From positions 1 through 64,000 of the forward strand of contig CAMLFK010000001.1 of NCBI GenBank assembly GCA_946479255.1: a stretch of DNA of 64,000 nucleotides. Reading direction: 5' to 3'. This DNA comes from an uncultured Oxalobacteraceae bacterium. GTDB lineage: Bacteria > Pseudomonadota > Gammaproteobacteria > Burkholderiales > Burkholderiaceae. How positions within the stretch are numbered: position 1 is the first letter of the stretch; every line of letters begins with the position of its first letter. The notes under the pieces are model-generated. The model was not told where the DNA came from and searched no databases. It saw only the letters and a list, made by a program, of their open reading frames with translations. Positions 8,971 to 18,746 of this stretch are shown here, in pieces. The position numbers and the translations under genes were made by a program.

Positions 8971-11900
8971 ATGCATACCATGAGCGCCCAGTGCACCCTT
9001 CCCGACCCCGAGCCGATCCAGCGCATCGTCAAGATCCGGCGCGACTACAACACCTGGGTCGCCAACGAGACCATGGAAGACTACGCGCTGCGCTTCACCC
9101 CGCGCGCCTCGCGCAAATGGTCGATCTTCCGCGTCTCGAACACCGCCTTCGGCGCCATTTCCTTCCTCGTGCTGGAGGCGATCGGCGGCACCATCGCCGT
9201 CAACTATGGCTTCATCAACGCCTTCTGGGCCATCCTGGCGGTCGGCCTGATCATCTTCGCCACCGGCCTGCCGATCAGCTACTACGCCGCCACCTACGGC
9301 GTCGACATGGACCTGCTCACGCGCGGCGCCGGCTTCGGCTACATCGGCTCGACCCTGTCCTCCTTTGTGTACGCCTCCTTCACCTTCATCCTGTTCGCGC
9401 TCGAAGCGGCCATCATGGCCTACGCGCTGGAACTGTACCTGCACCTGCCGCTGTACCTCGGCTACCTGGTCAGTGCCCTGGTCGTCATCCCGCTGGTCAC
9501 CCACGGCATCAAACTGATCAGCCACATCCAGATGCTCAGCCAGCCCCTGTGGCTGGCACTGCTGATCCTGCCCTTCATTGCCATCATCGAAAAGCGCCCC
9601 GAACTGGTGACCGGGCTGCTCAGCTACGGCGGCCAGTCCGGTGAGCACGGCAGTTTCGACGTGCGCATGTTCGGCGCCGCCACCGCGGTCGGGGTGGCCT
9701 TGATCACCCAGATTGGCGAACAGGTCGACTTCCTGCGCTTCATGCCCGAAAAGACCGCCGCCAACCGCTTCCGCTGGCACCTGGGCGTGCTGGTCGCCGG
9801 CCCGGGCTGGATCGTGCTGGGCATGCTCAAGATGCTGGGCGGGACCCTGCTGGCCTACCTGGTCTTGTCCGCCGGCGGCACGGCCCTGGCGGCGGTCAAC
9901 CCCAACCAGATGTACCTGGCCGGGTTCTCCGAAGTCTTTTCCAGCCCGACGGTGGTGGCGGCGGTGACCGTCGCCTTCGTCGTCATCTCGCAGGTCAAGA
10001 TCAACATGACCAACGCCTATGCCGGCTCGCTGGCCTGGTCCAACTTTTTCGCCCGCCTGACCCACAGCCATCCGGGCCGGGTGGTCTGGGCCGTGTTCAA
10101 CGCCCTGATCGCCGTGCTGCTGATGGAACTGGACGTCTTCCAGGCGCTCGACCAGGTGCTCGGCCTGTACTCCAACATCGCCATCGCCTGGGTCACCGCG
10201 GTGGTGGCCGACCTGGTCATCAACAAGCCGCTGGGCCTGTCCCCCAAGGGCATCGAGTTCCGCCGCGCCTACCTGTACGACATCAACCCGGTCGGCGTGG
10301 GTGCCATGCTGCTCGCCTCCGTGCTGTCGATCAGTGCCTTCTCCGGCCTGTTCGGTCCCCTCGCCCAGGCTTTTTCCGCCTTCATCGCGCTCGGCACCGC
10401 GCTCATCGCCTCGCCCTTGATCGCACTGGCGACGGGCGGCAAATACTACCTGGCGCGCCAGCCGCACCATTCCGGTGCGGATGCTTCGCAAGCACGCACC
10501 AAAATGTGCTGCATCTGCGAGCGCGAATACGAGTCCGACGACATGGCGCACTGCCCCGCCTACCAGGGGCCGATCTGCTCGCTGTGCTGCTGCCTGGATG
10601 CGCGCTGCCACGACGCCTGCAAGCCCCACGCGCGCTTCGCCACCCAGTGGGACGCCACCCTCAAAGTGCTGCTGCCGAAATCGCTGTGGGGTTATCTCAG
10701 CTCCGGCCTGGGCCACTACCTGCTCCTGATGCTGATCACCCTGGCCTTCCTGGGCGCGCTGCTCGGCATGATCTACACCCACGAGCGCAGCCTGCTCACC
10801 GGCGCGGCGGCCGGCATGCTGCCCTCCCTGCAGATGGCTTTCTGGAAGATTTTCGCCGCCCTCGCCCTGGCCAGCGGGATCGCCGCCTGGTGGCTGGTGC
10901 TGACCAGCCAGAGCCGCCGCGTGGCGCAGGAAGAATCGAACCGCCAGACCGGCCTGTTGACGCGCGAAATCGAACTGCACGGCCAGACCGACGCCCAGCT
11001 CCAGCAAGCCAAAAAGCACGCCGACCACGCCAACCAGGCCAAGAGCCGCTACATTGCCGGCATCAGCCACGAAATCCGCACGCCGCTCAACAGCATCCTC
11101 GGCTACGCCCAGTTGCTCGACAACGACCCCGCCATTCCCGTCCACCGGCGCCAGGCCATCCAGGTGATCCGCAACAGCGGCGAACACCTGCTTTCGCTGA
11201 TCGAAGGCTCGCTCGACATCGCCCGCATCGAAGGCGGCAAATTCAGCTTCGACATCGACGCCATCGACTTCCCCGACTTCATCGGCCAGACAGTACGCAT
11301 GTTCGAACTGCAGGCCGCCAACAAAGGGCTGCGCTTCCGCTATGAACCGAGCGGCGACCTGCCGCGCTGCGTGCGCGCCGACCGCAAGCGGCTCGGCCAG
11401 ATCCTCATCAACATCCTCGGCAACGCCGTCAAGTTCACCCGCGAAGGCCAGGTCGTGCTGCGCCTGCACTACGCGCGCGAGATCGCCGCCTTCGAGATCG
11501 AAGACACCGGTCCCGGCATACTGGATGACGAGATCGAACGCATTTTCGAGCCCTTCTCGCGCGGCAGCGCCGGCAATCAGACCAATGCCGGCGGCACCGG
11601 CCTGGGTCTCCCGATCAGCAAAATGCTGGTGCAGCTGATGGGCGGCGAACTGACCGTCGCACGCGCCCCTGCCCCTTCCTGCGGAAGCGTGTTTCGCGTG
11701 CGCCTGCTGCTGCCGCGCGTGCACGAGGCGACGCGCATCGCCGAGGCGCCCGCGCTTCCACGCACCGGCTACCGTGGGACACGGCGCCGCATCCTCGTGG
11801 TCGACAACGAGCGGGTCGACCGCGAACTGCTGGTCCAGATCCTCCAGCCGCTCGGCTTCGAGATTCGCGAAGCCGCCTCCGGCACCGAATGCCTTGCCGT

Positions 11901-12405
11901 GGCCGAATCCTGGCAGCCGGACCTGATCCTGATGGACCTGGCCATGCCCTTTATGGACGGCTGGGAAGCCAGCTACCAGCTGCGCAAGGTACGCGGCTCC
12001 ACGGTCCCCATCTGCATCGTCTCGGCCAACGCCTACGACAAAGGGCAGGACAACCCGGCCGACATCGGCGCGCAAGACTTCTTCGTCAAGCCGGTCAACG
12101 TCGCCAAACTGCTCGACTGGGTTGGCGAGCGGCTGCGGCTCGAATGGACCACCGGGACTCCGCTTGCCGCCGCCACAGCAGCGCCGATGGTCTGGCCGCC
12201 AGCCGAGCACCTGCGCGCCCTGCGCGAACTGATCGCACTTGGCTACGTGCGCGGCATCCAGGCCAAGCTGGACGACATCGCAGCGCTCGATGCGCAATAC
12301 CATGCAATCACCAACGCCTTGCGCCTCTACGTGGCGCGTTTTGAACTGGACGCCATGTCGCAATTTATCGAAAGGGCCGAACGCCATGATGCCGAACCTG
12401 TTTGA
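8971..12405 (+). CDS. NCS1-like permease fused to a hybrid histidine kinase
   Basis: This 1144-residue fusion is the centrepiece of the signalling block. Residues about 30-505 form a multi-spanning NCS1-like (purine/cytosine/allantoin-type) permease domain, beginning with NETMEDYALRFTP and containing FGAISFLVLEAIGGTIAVNYG. A Cys-rich segment follows (ten Cys between residues 513 and 550, including CCIC and CSLCCC). Then come two more TM helices, a short coil, HisKA with His700 in ISHEIRTPLNSILGY, HATPase_c (NAVKFT, DTGPGI, GTGLGLPIS), a receiver with Asp989 in LMDLAMPFMDGW, and a helical C-terminal module. The permease half probably senses, and perhaps carries, a nitrogenous solute, by analogy with transporter-kinase fusions such as CbrA. 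The start is uncertain: ATGs at 8971 and 8980 and a TTG at 8911 all lack a good Shine-Dalgarno. Confidence 0.88.
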   Translation: MHTMSAQCTLPDPEPIQRIVKIRRDYNTWVANETMEDYALRFTPRASRKWSIFRVSNTAFGAISFLVLEAIGGTIAVNYGFINAFWAILAVGLIIFATGLPISYYAATYGVDMDLLTRGAGFGYIGSTLSSFVYASFTFILFALEAAIMAYALELYLHLPLYLGYLVSALVVIPLVTHGIKLISHIQMLSQPLWLALLILPFIAIIEKRPELVTGLLSYGGQSGEHGSFDVRMFGAATAVGVALITQIGEQVDFLRFMPEKTAANRFRWHLGVLVAGPGWIVLGMLKMLGGTLLAYLVLSAGGTALAAVNPNQMYLAGFSEVFSSPTVVAAVTVAFVVISQVKINMTNAYAGSLAWSNFFARLTHSHPGRVVWAVFNALIAVLLMELDVFQALDQVLGLYSNIAIAWVTAVVADLVINKPLGLSPKGIEFRRAYLYDINPVGVGAMLLASVLSISAFSGLFGPLAQAFSAFIALGTALIASPLIALATGGKYYLARQPHHSGADASQARTKMCCICEREYESDDMAHCPAYQGPICSLCCCLDARCHDACKPHARFATQWDATLKVLLPKSLWGYLSSGLGHYLLLMLITLAFLGALLGMIYTHERSLLTGAAAGMLPSLQMAFWKIFAALALASGIAAWWLVLTSQSRRVAQEESNRQTGLLTREIELHGQTDAQLQQAKKHADHANQAKSRYIAGISHEIRTPLNSILGYAQLLDNDPAIPVHRRQAIQVIRNSGEHLLSLIEGSLDIARIEGGKFSFDIDAIDFPDFIGQTVRMFELQAANKGLRFRYEPSGDLPRCVRADRKRLGQILINILGNAVKFTREGQVVLRLHYAREIAAFEIEDTGPGILDDEIERIFEPFSRGSAGNQTNAGGTGLGLPISKMLVQLMGGELTVARAPAPSCGSVFRVRLLLPRVHEATRIAEAPALPRTGYRGTRRRILVVDNERVDRELLVQILQPLGFEIREAASGTECLAVAESWQPDLILMDLAMPFMDGWEASYQLRKVRGSTVPICIVSANAYDKGQDNPADIGAQDFFVKPVNVAKLLDWVGERLRLEWTTGTPLAAATAAPMVWPPAEHLRALRELIALGYVRGIQAKLDDIAALDAQYHAITNALRLYVARFELDAMSQFIERAERHDAEPV

Positions 12406-13327
12406 ACGCCGCGCCAGTCCAGTCGTGCTGATCGTCGACGACGCCCCGGAGAACCTGGCCGTGCTGCACGACGCCCTCGACGAATCCGGCTTCACCGTGC
12501 TGGTCGCCAGCAACGGCGAGGCGGCCCTGCTGCGCGCCCGCGACGCCGCCCCCGACATCATCCTGTTAGATGCCCTCATGCCCGGGATGGACGGCTTCAC
12601 GGTATGCCGGCGGCTGCGCGCCGACATGGCCACGCGCCACATTCCCGTCATCTTCATGACCGGCCTGACCGAGACCGAACACGTACTGGCCGCGTTCGAA
12701 GCCGGCGGCACCGACTACATCAACAAGCCGGTGCGCCAGAGCGAAGTACTGGCGCGTATCGGCGCCCACCTGCAAACCGCACAGCTGATGCACCAGGCGC
12801 GCAGCGCGCTCGACGCCTTCGGCAACGCGGTCATCGCGGTGACGCCGCATGACTGGCGCATTGTGTGGCAAACCCCGCTCGCGCGCCAATGGATGCAGCG
12901 CTACCTGGCGCGCCAGGAAGACGGCGCGGAAACCCCGGCACTGCTGCGGACCTGGCTGGAAGCGGCCGACCAGGGTCCGGTGGCGCCCCTGACCGCGGCG
13001 CAAGGCACGGCACGCCTCAGCTTCACGATCGCCGCGCGCGGCGAGCAATGGATGCTGGTGCTGCGCGAAGAATCGGACGCGGCGCAGCTGGGCTCCCTGA
13101 TGACCCTGTTCAAACTGACCCAGCGCGAAGCCGAGGTGCTGCATTGGGTCACCCAGGGAAAGACCAATCGCGACATTGGCGACATCCTCGGCACCAGTCC
13201 GCGCACGGTCAACAAGCATCTGGAGCACGTCTTCAGCAAGCTCAACGTGGAGACCCGCACCGCCGCCGCATCGCTGGCCATGCGCAGCGTGCGTGCGGCA
13301 CAGCGCGAAATGGGAGCGGCGGCCTGA
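12386..13327 (+). CDS. LuxR/FixJ-type response regulator
   Basis: A 313-residue response regulator. The receiver (residues about 10-130) has phospho-acceptor Asp62 in ILLDALMPGMDGF. A middle linker of about 100 residues is longer than in NarL/FixJ proteins. The C-terminal LuxR helix-turn-helix starts LTQREAEVLHWVTQGKTNRDIG and ends with the recognition helix TSPRTVNKHLEHVFSKL. The start at 12386 (or 12389) follows AAAGGG and overlaps the end of the permease-kinase gene by 20 bases, so translation is coupled and it is the natural output of the two kinases. Its likely targets are the porin-urt operon and/or the block itself. Family is certain, target inferred. Confidence 0.93.
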   Translation: MMPNLFERRASPVVLIVDDAPENLAVLHDALDESGFTVLVASNGEAALLRARDAAPDIILLDALMPGMDGFTVCRRLRADMATRHIPVIFMTGLTETEHVLAAFEAGGTDYINKPVRQSEVLARIGAHLQTAQLMHQARSALDAFGNAVIAVTPHDWRIVWQTPLARQWMQRYLARQEDGAETPALLRTWLEAADQGPVAPLTAAQGTARLSFTIAARGEQWMLVLREESDAAQLGSLMTLFKLTQREAEVLHWVTQGKTNRDIGDILGTSPRTVNKHLEHVFSKLNVETRTAAASLAMRSVRAAQREMGAAA

Positions 13328-13378
13328 ACCGGACACGCCCCCAAGCCCCCCCCGCAAAAAATCCACACGGCAAACCCT

Positions 13379-13409
13379 GGGGTCACTGCCCACATTGATA
13401 TACGAGCTC
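13379..13409 (+). repeat. 31-bp inverted repeat, left arm
   Basis: The arm begins GGGGTCACTGCCCAC and ends with ATATACGAGCTC. Its reverse complement occurs at 14354-14384 with a single mismatch, and similarity stops sharply at both ends. The 945-bp interval between the arms contains gene relics and no transposase. Confidence 0.8.
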
Positions 13410-13461
13410 AACAATGATTAAGCCGACATTATCAATTTGCTGCTGAGGCCGGATTTAATGC

Positions 13462-13775
13462 GAGATTGAACAGCGCATCCTCCCGCTGGCCCGCGAGCGC
13501 CGCATTGCGGTCATCGCCAAGGGCCGTTCCGGCAAGGCGAATTAACCGAGAACCCGCGCCGCCATGCGCTGCCGGCTTGGGCGGCGGAGATCAATTTCAG
13601 CAGCTGGGCCCAGCTAATGCTTAAATATATTGTGTCGCATCCCGATATTAGCTGCGCGATCCCGGCGACCTCGCAGGTGGCCCACGTACGCGAGAATATG
13701 CAGGCTGCCACTGGAGCGATGCCCGACGCCGCGCTTCGCAAGCGCATCAGCGCGCATGTCGCCGGGCTGCTGTGA
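13462..13775 (+). pseudogene. Aldo/keto reductase C-terminal relic, frameshifted
   Basis: Translation gives EIEQRILPLARERRIAVIA, then a frame change near 13525 continuing as PFRQGE, AAEINFSSWAQLMLKYIVS, and HPDISCAIPATSQVAHVREN. These are the C-terminal signatures of an aldo/keto reductase (NADPH-binding IPATS segment). The N-terminal TIM-barrel half is absent and the first reading frame hits a stop at about 13546. It ends at 13775, overlapping the start of the DUF6064-like frame. The gene is dead. Confidence 0.7.
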
Positions 13776-13993
13776 GCGAATGGTCGACCTACACCCTGTC
13801 CGACCTGCTGATGTTCTCGGCGCGGACTTATTATCGGCTTATCGGACTATATAACCAGGAAATCTGGCCGATGCATTTGCTGGCGGCCGCCGCCGGCGTG
13901 GTGCTGGTGGTGTGCGCACGCGGCACCGGTCCACAGTTGCGCTTCACTTCGCTCACTGTGGTCAGCTCGCGGCGGGACTTTCACCCACAATAG
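13772..13993 (+). pseudogene. DUF6064-like membrane protein, 5' fragment
   Basis: A GTG start overlaps the aldo/keto reductase stop (GTGA). The 73-residue frame begins MSEWSTYTLSDLLMFSARTY, runs through one hydrophobic segment (MHLLAAAAGVVLVVCARG) and then loses character before a stop. The beginning matches my recollection of the N-terminus of DUF6064 integral membrane proteins, which are several times longer. It is read here as a truncated remnant of a two-gene operon; a short functional peptide is possible but less likely. Confidence 0.5.
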
Positions 13994-14012
13994 CGCCCAT
14001 GCTGGGCGCGCG

Positions 14013-14037
14013 AAAAAAAAGCTCGCCGAAGCGAGCT
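14013..14037 (-). terminator. Rho-independent terminator, - strand
   Basis: On the - strand AGCTCGC, loop TTCG and GCGAGCT are followed directly by eight T residues. The hairpin is at 14020-14037 and the T tract at 14013-14020. It could end urt operon read-through (urtE stops at 14424) or, more economically, the short transcript starting near 14235. Confidence 0.85.
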
Positions 14038-14235
14038 CTGTTCCAATGTATTACCAATGCTTTAATCGTGTCTCAGGCGCCCATGCTATCTGCGTGGTGC
14101 CCTGACGTGTAAATCGACTACCGTATCCGGAATTACAAATCCAGCTGATTGACGCCATCTGCAAGCCACCATTACACATACCGGCTGCGGGTCAACACGC
14201 TGAACCGCGGCGCTGTTCGTCTGAACCTCACCACG
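14013..14235 (-). ncRNA. Candidate small RNA (promoter-terminator unit)
   Basis: A - strand sigma-70 promoter (-35 TTGCTG at 14271-14266, 18-bp spacer, -10 TATACT at 14247-14242) would start a transcript near 14235. A strong terminator ends it at 14013, giving about 220 nt. CGTGGTG near its 5' end is complementary to CACCACG at 14099-14093, a possible closing stem. The only frame inside is a short unlikely peptide. I recognise no known RNA family (not tmRNA, RNase P or SRP RNA). Confidence 0.45.
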
Positions 14236-14241
14236 GAACGC

Positions 14242-14271
14242 AGTATAGCACTGTTTTGTGCAGTGCAGCAA
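14242..14271 (-). promoter_or_regulatory. Promoter with internal dyad
   Basis: The 18-bp spacer between TTGCTG and TATACT consists almost entirely of a dyad, GCACTG-N7-CAGTGC, at 14248-14266. A symmetric sequence sitting between the -35 and -10 boxes is a typical repressor site. The promoter reads leftward toward the terminator at 14013-14037. Confidence 0.5.
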
Positions 14272-14353
14272 AATCTTTTCAAAACCTCGATTAGCCCGGC
14301 TAATTGCGGCAAGCGAAATGCGGCGGAAGGACCGGGATAATCGCCCACCGGAC

Positions 14354-14384
14354 GAGCTCGTATATCAATGTGGGCACTGACCCC
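14354..14384 (-). repeat. 31-bp inverted repeat, right arm
   Basis: This is the reverse complement of 13379-13409 with one mismatch, beginning GAGCTCGTATAT and ending GTGGGCACTGACCCC. It lies 40 bases beyond the urtE stop codon. Confidence 0.8.
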
Positions 14385-14423
14385 GTTGGTTGGAAGTTCG
14401 TTTGTAGGCGACAAAGTGTGGCG

Positions 14424-15113
14424 TTAAAGCGCCAGATGCCGCCGCACATCGTCGCTGTCGATGTCGTCCGCGCCGCCGCCGGCCACCACCGCGCCGCGCG
14501 AGAGCACCACGAACTGGTCGGCCAAGGCCTTGGCAAAATCGAAGTATTGTTCGCACAGCAAAATCGCCATGTCGCCGCGCTCACGCAGCAGGCGGATCAC
14601 ACGCTCGATGTCCTTGATGATCGATGGCTGGATCCCTTCGGTCGGCTCGTCGAGTATCAGCAGCTGCGGGTCTTGCAGCAGGGCGCGGGCAATCGCGAGC
14701 TGCTGCTGCTGGCCACCGGATAAATCGCCGCCGCGCCGCTGCAGCATCTCTTTGAGTACCGGGAATAGTTCGTACACCTCGCCGCGGATCGCGCCCGCCT
14801 TCTTCGTCGCCATCCCCATCAGCAGATTCTCCTCCACCGTGAGCCGCGCAAAAATCTCGCGCCCTTGGGGTACATAGGCGATGCCGGCGGCGGCGCGCCG
14901 GTGCGGGGACATCCTGGTGATGTCGCGCCCATTGAAGATCACGCCGCCGGACGATACCGGCAGTACGCCCATCAGGCATTTGAGCAGTGTGGTCTTGCCG
15001 ACGCCGTTACGGCCCAGGAGGGCCATGCATTCGCCTTTGCGTACCGATAGCGAGACCCCGCGCAGCGTGTGCGAGGAGCCGTAGTACTGGTTCAGCTGTT
15101 TTACCTCTAACAT
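14424..15113 (-). CDS. urtE: Urea ABC transporter ATP-binding protein UrtE
   Basis: A 229-residue ABC ATPase of the LivF/UrtE class. Walker A is GRNGVGKT, the signature LSGGQQQQ, Walker B LLILDEP, and the switch His is replaced in this class by the CEQYF context (LLCEQYFDFA). It powers urea import together with UrtD. It is the last gene of porin-urtABCDE, three bases after urtD. The operon order on the - strand and the UrtA/UrtB features upstream favour urea over branched-chain amino acids. Confidence 0.92.
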   Translation of the reverse strand: MLEVKQLNQYYGSSHTLRGVSLSVRKGECMALLGRNGVGKTTLLKCLMGVLPVSSGGVIFNGRDITRMSPHRRAAAGIAYVPQGREIFARLTVEENLLMGMATKKAGAIRGEVYELFPVLKEMLQRRGGDLSGGQQQQLAIARALLQDPQLLILDEPTEGIQPSIIKDIERVIRLLRERGDMAILLCEQYFDFAKALADQFVVLSRGAVVAGGGADDIDSDDVRRHLAL

Positions 15114-15116
15114 CCC

Positions 15117-15895
<779 letters not shown>

Positions 15896-15899
<4 letters not shown>

Positions 15900-17008
15900 G
15901 CGATTTCCTTTTCAAGCTGTGGCGCGGCGGGACTTGGTGCCGCCTTGGGCTTGCGGTATTCGCGCACCAGTCCTAACAGGCCTTTTTGCATGAACAGCGT
16001 GACGCCGATGAACAGGAGGCCAAGGGCGAACAGCCAGAATTCGGGCAGGGCCGCGGTGAACCAGCTCTTGAGGCCATTGACGGCGAATGCGCCGATGATG
16101 GGGCCGACCAGGGTGCCGCGCCCGCCCACCGCTGCCCAGACGACCATCTCGATCGAGTTTGCCGGCGACATTTCGGATGGGTTGATGATGCCGACCTGCG
16201 GCACGTAGAGGGCGCCGGCGACCGCGCACAGCACGGCCGATACGGTCCATACAAACAGCTTGAACCAGAGCGGGTCGTAGCCGATGAACATGAGGCGCGA
16301 TTCGGAGTCGCGCACCGCTTGCAGCACGCGGCCCAGCTTGGACTTGACGATGGCGCGGCACAGCAGGAGCGCGCCGACCAGCACGCCGAGGCTGAGGATG
16401 TACAGCGCGGCGCGGGTGCCGGCGTCGGTCAGGCTGAAACCGAGCAGCGTGGTGAAGCCGGTAAAGCCGTTGTTCCCGCCGAAGCCGGTGTCGTTGCGGA
16501 AGAACAGCAGCATGAAGGCGTAGGTCATGGCCTGGGTGATGATGGAGAAGTAGACACCCTTGATGCGCGAGCGGAAGGCGAAGTAGCCGAACACGAAGGC
16601 CAGCACGGCGGGCACCACGATCACCAGCAGCATGCAGTACCAGAAGCTGTCCGTCATGGACCAGAACCAGGGGTAGGCTTTCCAGTCGAGGAAGACCATG
16701 AAGTTGGGCAGCGCGCTGCCGGTGTCGCTGGCGGCGGCGCGCATCAGGTACATGCCGTGGGCATAGGCGCCGAGCGCGAAGAAGACGCCATGGCCGAGCG
16801 AGAGTATGCCGGTATATCCCCACACCAGGTCGAGCGCCAGCGCCGCCAGGGCGAAGCACATGAACTTGCCGGCCAGGCCCACGGTGTAGTCGGACACGTG
16901 CAGCAGGTGCCCGGCCGGGAACAGCAGGTTAGCCAGTGGCAGCAGCAGCGCGAGGATGGTTACCGCCAGCAGCAGCATCCACGCGCGGTGTGAGAACAGC
17001 CGCTTCAT
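15896..17008 (-). CDS. urtC: Urea ABC transporter permease UrtC
   Basis: A 370-residue inner-membrane permease of the LivM/UrtC class with about ten hydrophobic segments. The conserved WGYTGILSLGHGVFFALGAY stretch and the coupling-helix region QAVRDSESRLMFIGY are visible. The start at 17008 is chosen because it overlaps the urtB stop by one base (TGATG); a frame open further upstream encodes only a shadow of urtB. It forms the channel with UrtB. Confidence 0.93.
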
Positions 17009-18669
17009 CAGTCGACGCTCCGGCCCTTGAGCGCAAACAGCCCTTGCGGACGGCGCTGGATGAAGATGATGATGAACACGAGGATGCTGATCTTGGCCAG
17101 CACGGCGCCATACATCGGTTCCAAAAATTTGTTCGCTTCGCCCAGGCCGAAGGCGGCGATGACGGTGCCGGCCAGCTGGCCGACGCCGCCCAGCACCACC
17201 ACCATGAAGGAGTCGACGATGTAGCTCTGGCCCAGGTCGGGGCCGACGTTGCCCAGCTGCGACAGGGCCACGCCGCCCAGGCCGGCGATGCCGGAGCCGA
17301 GGCCGAAGGCCATCATGTCGATGCGCCCGGTGGGCACGCCGACGCAGTCGGCCATGCGGCGGTTCTGCATGACGGCGCGCACGAACAGGCCGAGCCGGGT
17401 TTTGTTCAGGATGGCCCACAGGGCGGCCACGACCAGCACGGCGAAGACGATGATGGCGATGCGGTTATACGGCAGCACCAGCGATCCGAGCACGGTGACG
17501 CCGCCGGACATCCAGGCCGGGTTGGCGACTTCGACGTTCTGGGCGCCGAACACGGTGCGCACGGTTTGCATGAGGATCAGGCTGATGCCCCAGGTGGCCA
17601 GCAGGGTTTCCAGCGGACGGCCGTACAGCCAGCGGATCACGCTGCGTTCGAGCGCGATGCCGACGCCGGCGGCCACCAGGAAGGCGGACGGAATGGCCAC
17701 CAGCAGGTAGGCGTCGACCGAGCCAGGCAGGTATTGGCGGAACAGCGCCTGGCACACGAAGGTGGTGTAGGCGCCGATCATCAGCAGTTCGCCGTGGGCC
17801 ATGTTGATGATGCCCATCAGGCCGAAGGTGATCGCCAGGCCGAGCGCGGCGAGCAGCAGCACGCTGCCCAGCGAGACGCCGTAGAAGATGTTACCGACCA
17901 GCTCAGTGCGGGCGATGCGGGTATCTAGCGCGTCCAGGCTGGCGGCGGCGGCGCGGCGCACGCCGGCATCCGGCTCGGCCTTGTCCTCCACGATGGCCTG
18001 CAGCAGCGGGCGCACGGCGGCATTGCTGGTGTCGGCCAGCGCGGTCACGGCGGCCTTGCGCACCACCGGATCGGGGTCCTTCAGGCTGGCCGTGGCGACC
18101 AGCGATTGCAGCACCTCCTTCACATTCGGGTCGTTCTCAACGCTCAGCGCTTTGCGCAAGATCGGCAGCTGGGCCGGCTCGGCACCCTGGGTTTGCAGGG
18201 CCTGGACGGCGCTCATGCGCGCACTGGCGTCAGCCGACAGCAGGTCGAAGCCGGCCATGGCCGATTGCAGCGCGCCGCGCAGGCGGTTGTTGACGACGAT
18301 GGCGTCCAGGCTTTCCGGCATGGCGACTTCGTGGCCGGTGGCGGCGTCCACCGCATGTTCGCCGTCGACGATGTAGATGCCACCCTCGGGGGTGACGAAC
18401 ATGGTTTCATCCTGGAGGGCTTTGAGGATGGTCGCCGCTTCCGGCGTGGCCAGGGCGCCGATCTTTGCGACCGCTTCGGCGCGCGCATCGGGATCGTCTC
18501 CAGCCAGTGGCGCCAGCAGCGCCGGATCCAGGCCTGCATGGCGCGCATGCGAAGCATGGGCGCCATGACCGCCGTGGGCCGAAGCCAGGGTGTGCATGCA
18601 CATCAAAACAGCACACAGCAGCAGTCCGCTCAGGCTAAGTGTGCTTCGGTCTTGCCGTAAAAGTCTCAT
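17008..18669 (-). CDS. urtB: Urea ABC transporter permease UrtB
   Basis: A 553-residue UrtB. Typical of proteobacterial UrtB, and unlike LivH, it has a long N-terminal extension: signal-like segment (about 10-30), a His-rich stretch (HGGHGAHASHARHAG), then about 200 residues with HEAT-like repeats (NDPNVKEVLQSL, DPDPVVRKAAVTAL). The LivH-like permease domain starts about residue 250 (NIFYGVSLGSVLLLAALGLA). The start at 18669 is preceded by GGAGG; a longer frame to 18738 would cut into the upstream gap without a better signal. The extension is presumed periplasmic. urtA lies 77 bp upstream. Confidence 0.93.
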   Translation of the reverse strand: MRLLRQDRSTLSLSGLLLCAVLMCMHTLASAHGGHGAHASHARHAGLDPALLAPLAGDDPDARAEAVAKIGALATPEAATILKALQDETMFVTPEGGIYIVDGEHAVDAATGHEVAMPESLDAIVVNNRLRGALQSAMAGFDLLSADASARMSAVQALQTQGAEPAQLPILRKALSVENDPNVKEVLQSLVATASLKDPDPVVRKAAVTALADTSNAAVRPLLQAIVEDKAEPDAGVRRAAAASLDALDTRIARTELVGNIFYGVSLGSVLLLAALGLAITFGLMGIINMAHGELLMIGAYTTFVCQALFRQYLPGSVDAYLLVAIPSAFLVAAGVGIALERSVIRWLYGRPLETLLATWGISLILMQTVRTVFGAQNVEVANPAWMSGGVTVLGSLVLPYNRIAIIVFAVLVVAALWAILNKTRLGLFVRAVMQNRRMADCVGVPTGRIDMMAFGLGSGIAGLGGVALSQLGNVGPDLGQSYIVDSFMVVVLGGVGQLAGTVIAAFGLGEANKFLEPMYGAVLAKISILVFIIIFIQRRPQGLFALKGRSVD

Positions 18670-18746
18670 CGCTTCAATCCTCCATCGGTTGGTCTGGGTA
18701 GGGGCAGCGCAGCATGAAACATGCCAGCGCCGCCCCATTCCAGCCT

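Larger units (their letters stand above)
13328..14423. other. Genomic scar between signalling block and urt operon
   Basis: About 1.1 kb without an intact protein gene. It contains, in order, a 31-bp inverted repeat arm, a frameshifted aldo/keto reductase tail, a truncated DUF6064 membrane protein start, a terminator on the - strand, a - strand promoter, and the second repeat arm; each is listed separately. The protein relics read on the + strand. Confidence 0.7.

Noticed and set aside
8908..12711. A 1267-codon open frame antisense to the permease-kinase gene, and similar long antisense frames (for example 54728-56935 and 37066-38697)
   Set aside because: They mirror the codon structure of GC-rich genes, give low-complexity His/Gln/Asp/Arg/Gly-rich products without domains, and the opposite strand encodes well-recognised proteins.
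14041..14075. Resemblance of TTACCAATGCTTTAATC to the 3' end of a TEM-type beta-lactamase
   Set aside because: Identity is limited to about a dozen bases with an extra base that breaks the frame, and no upstream beta-lactamase sequence is present; chance match.
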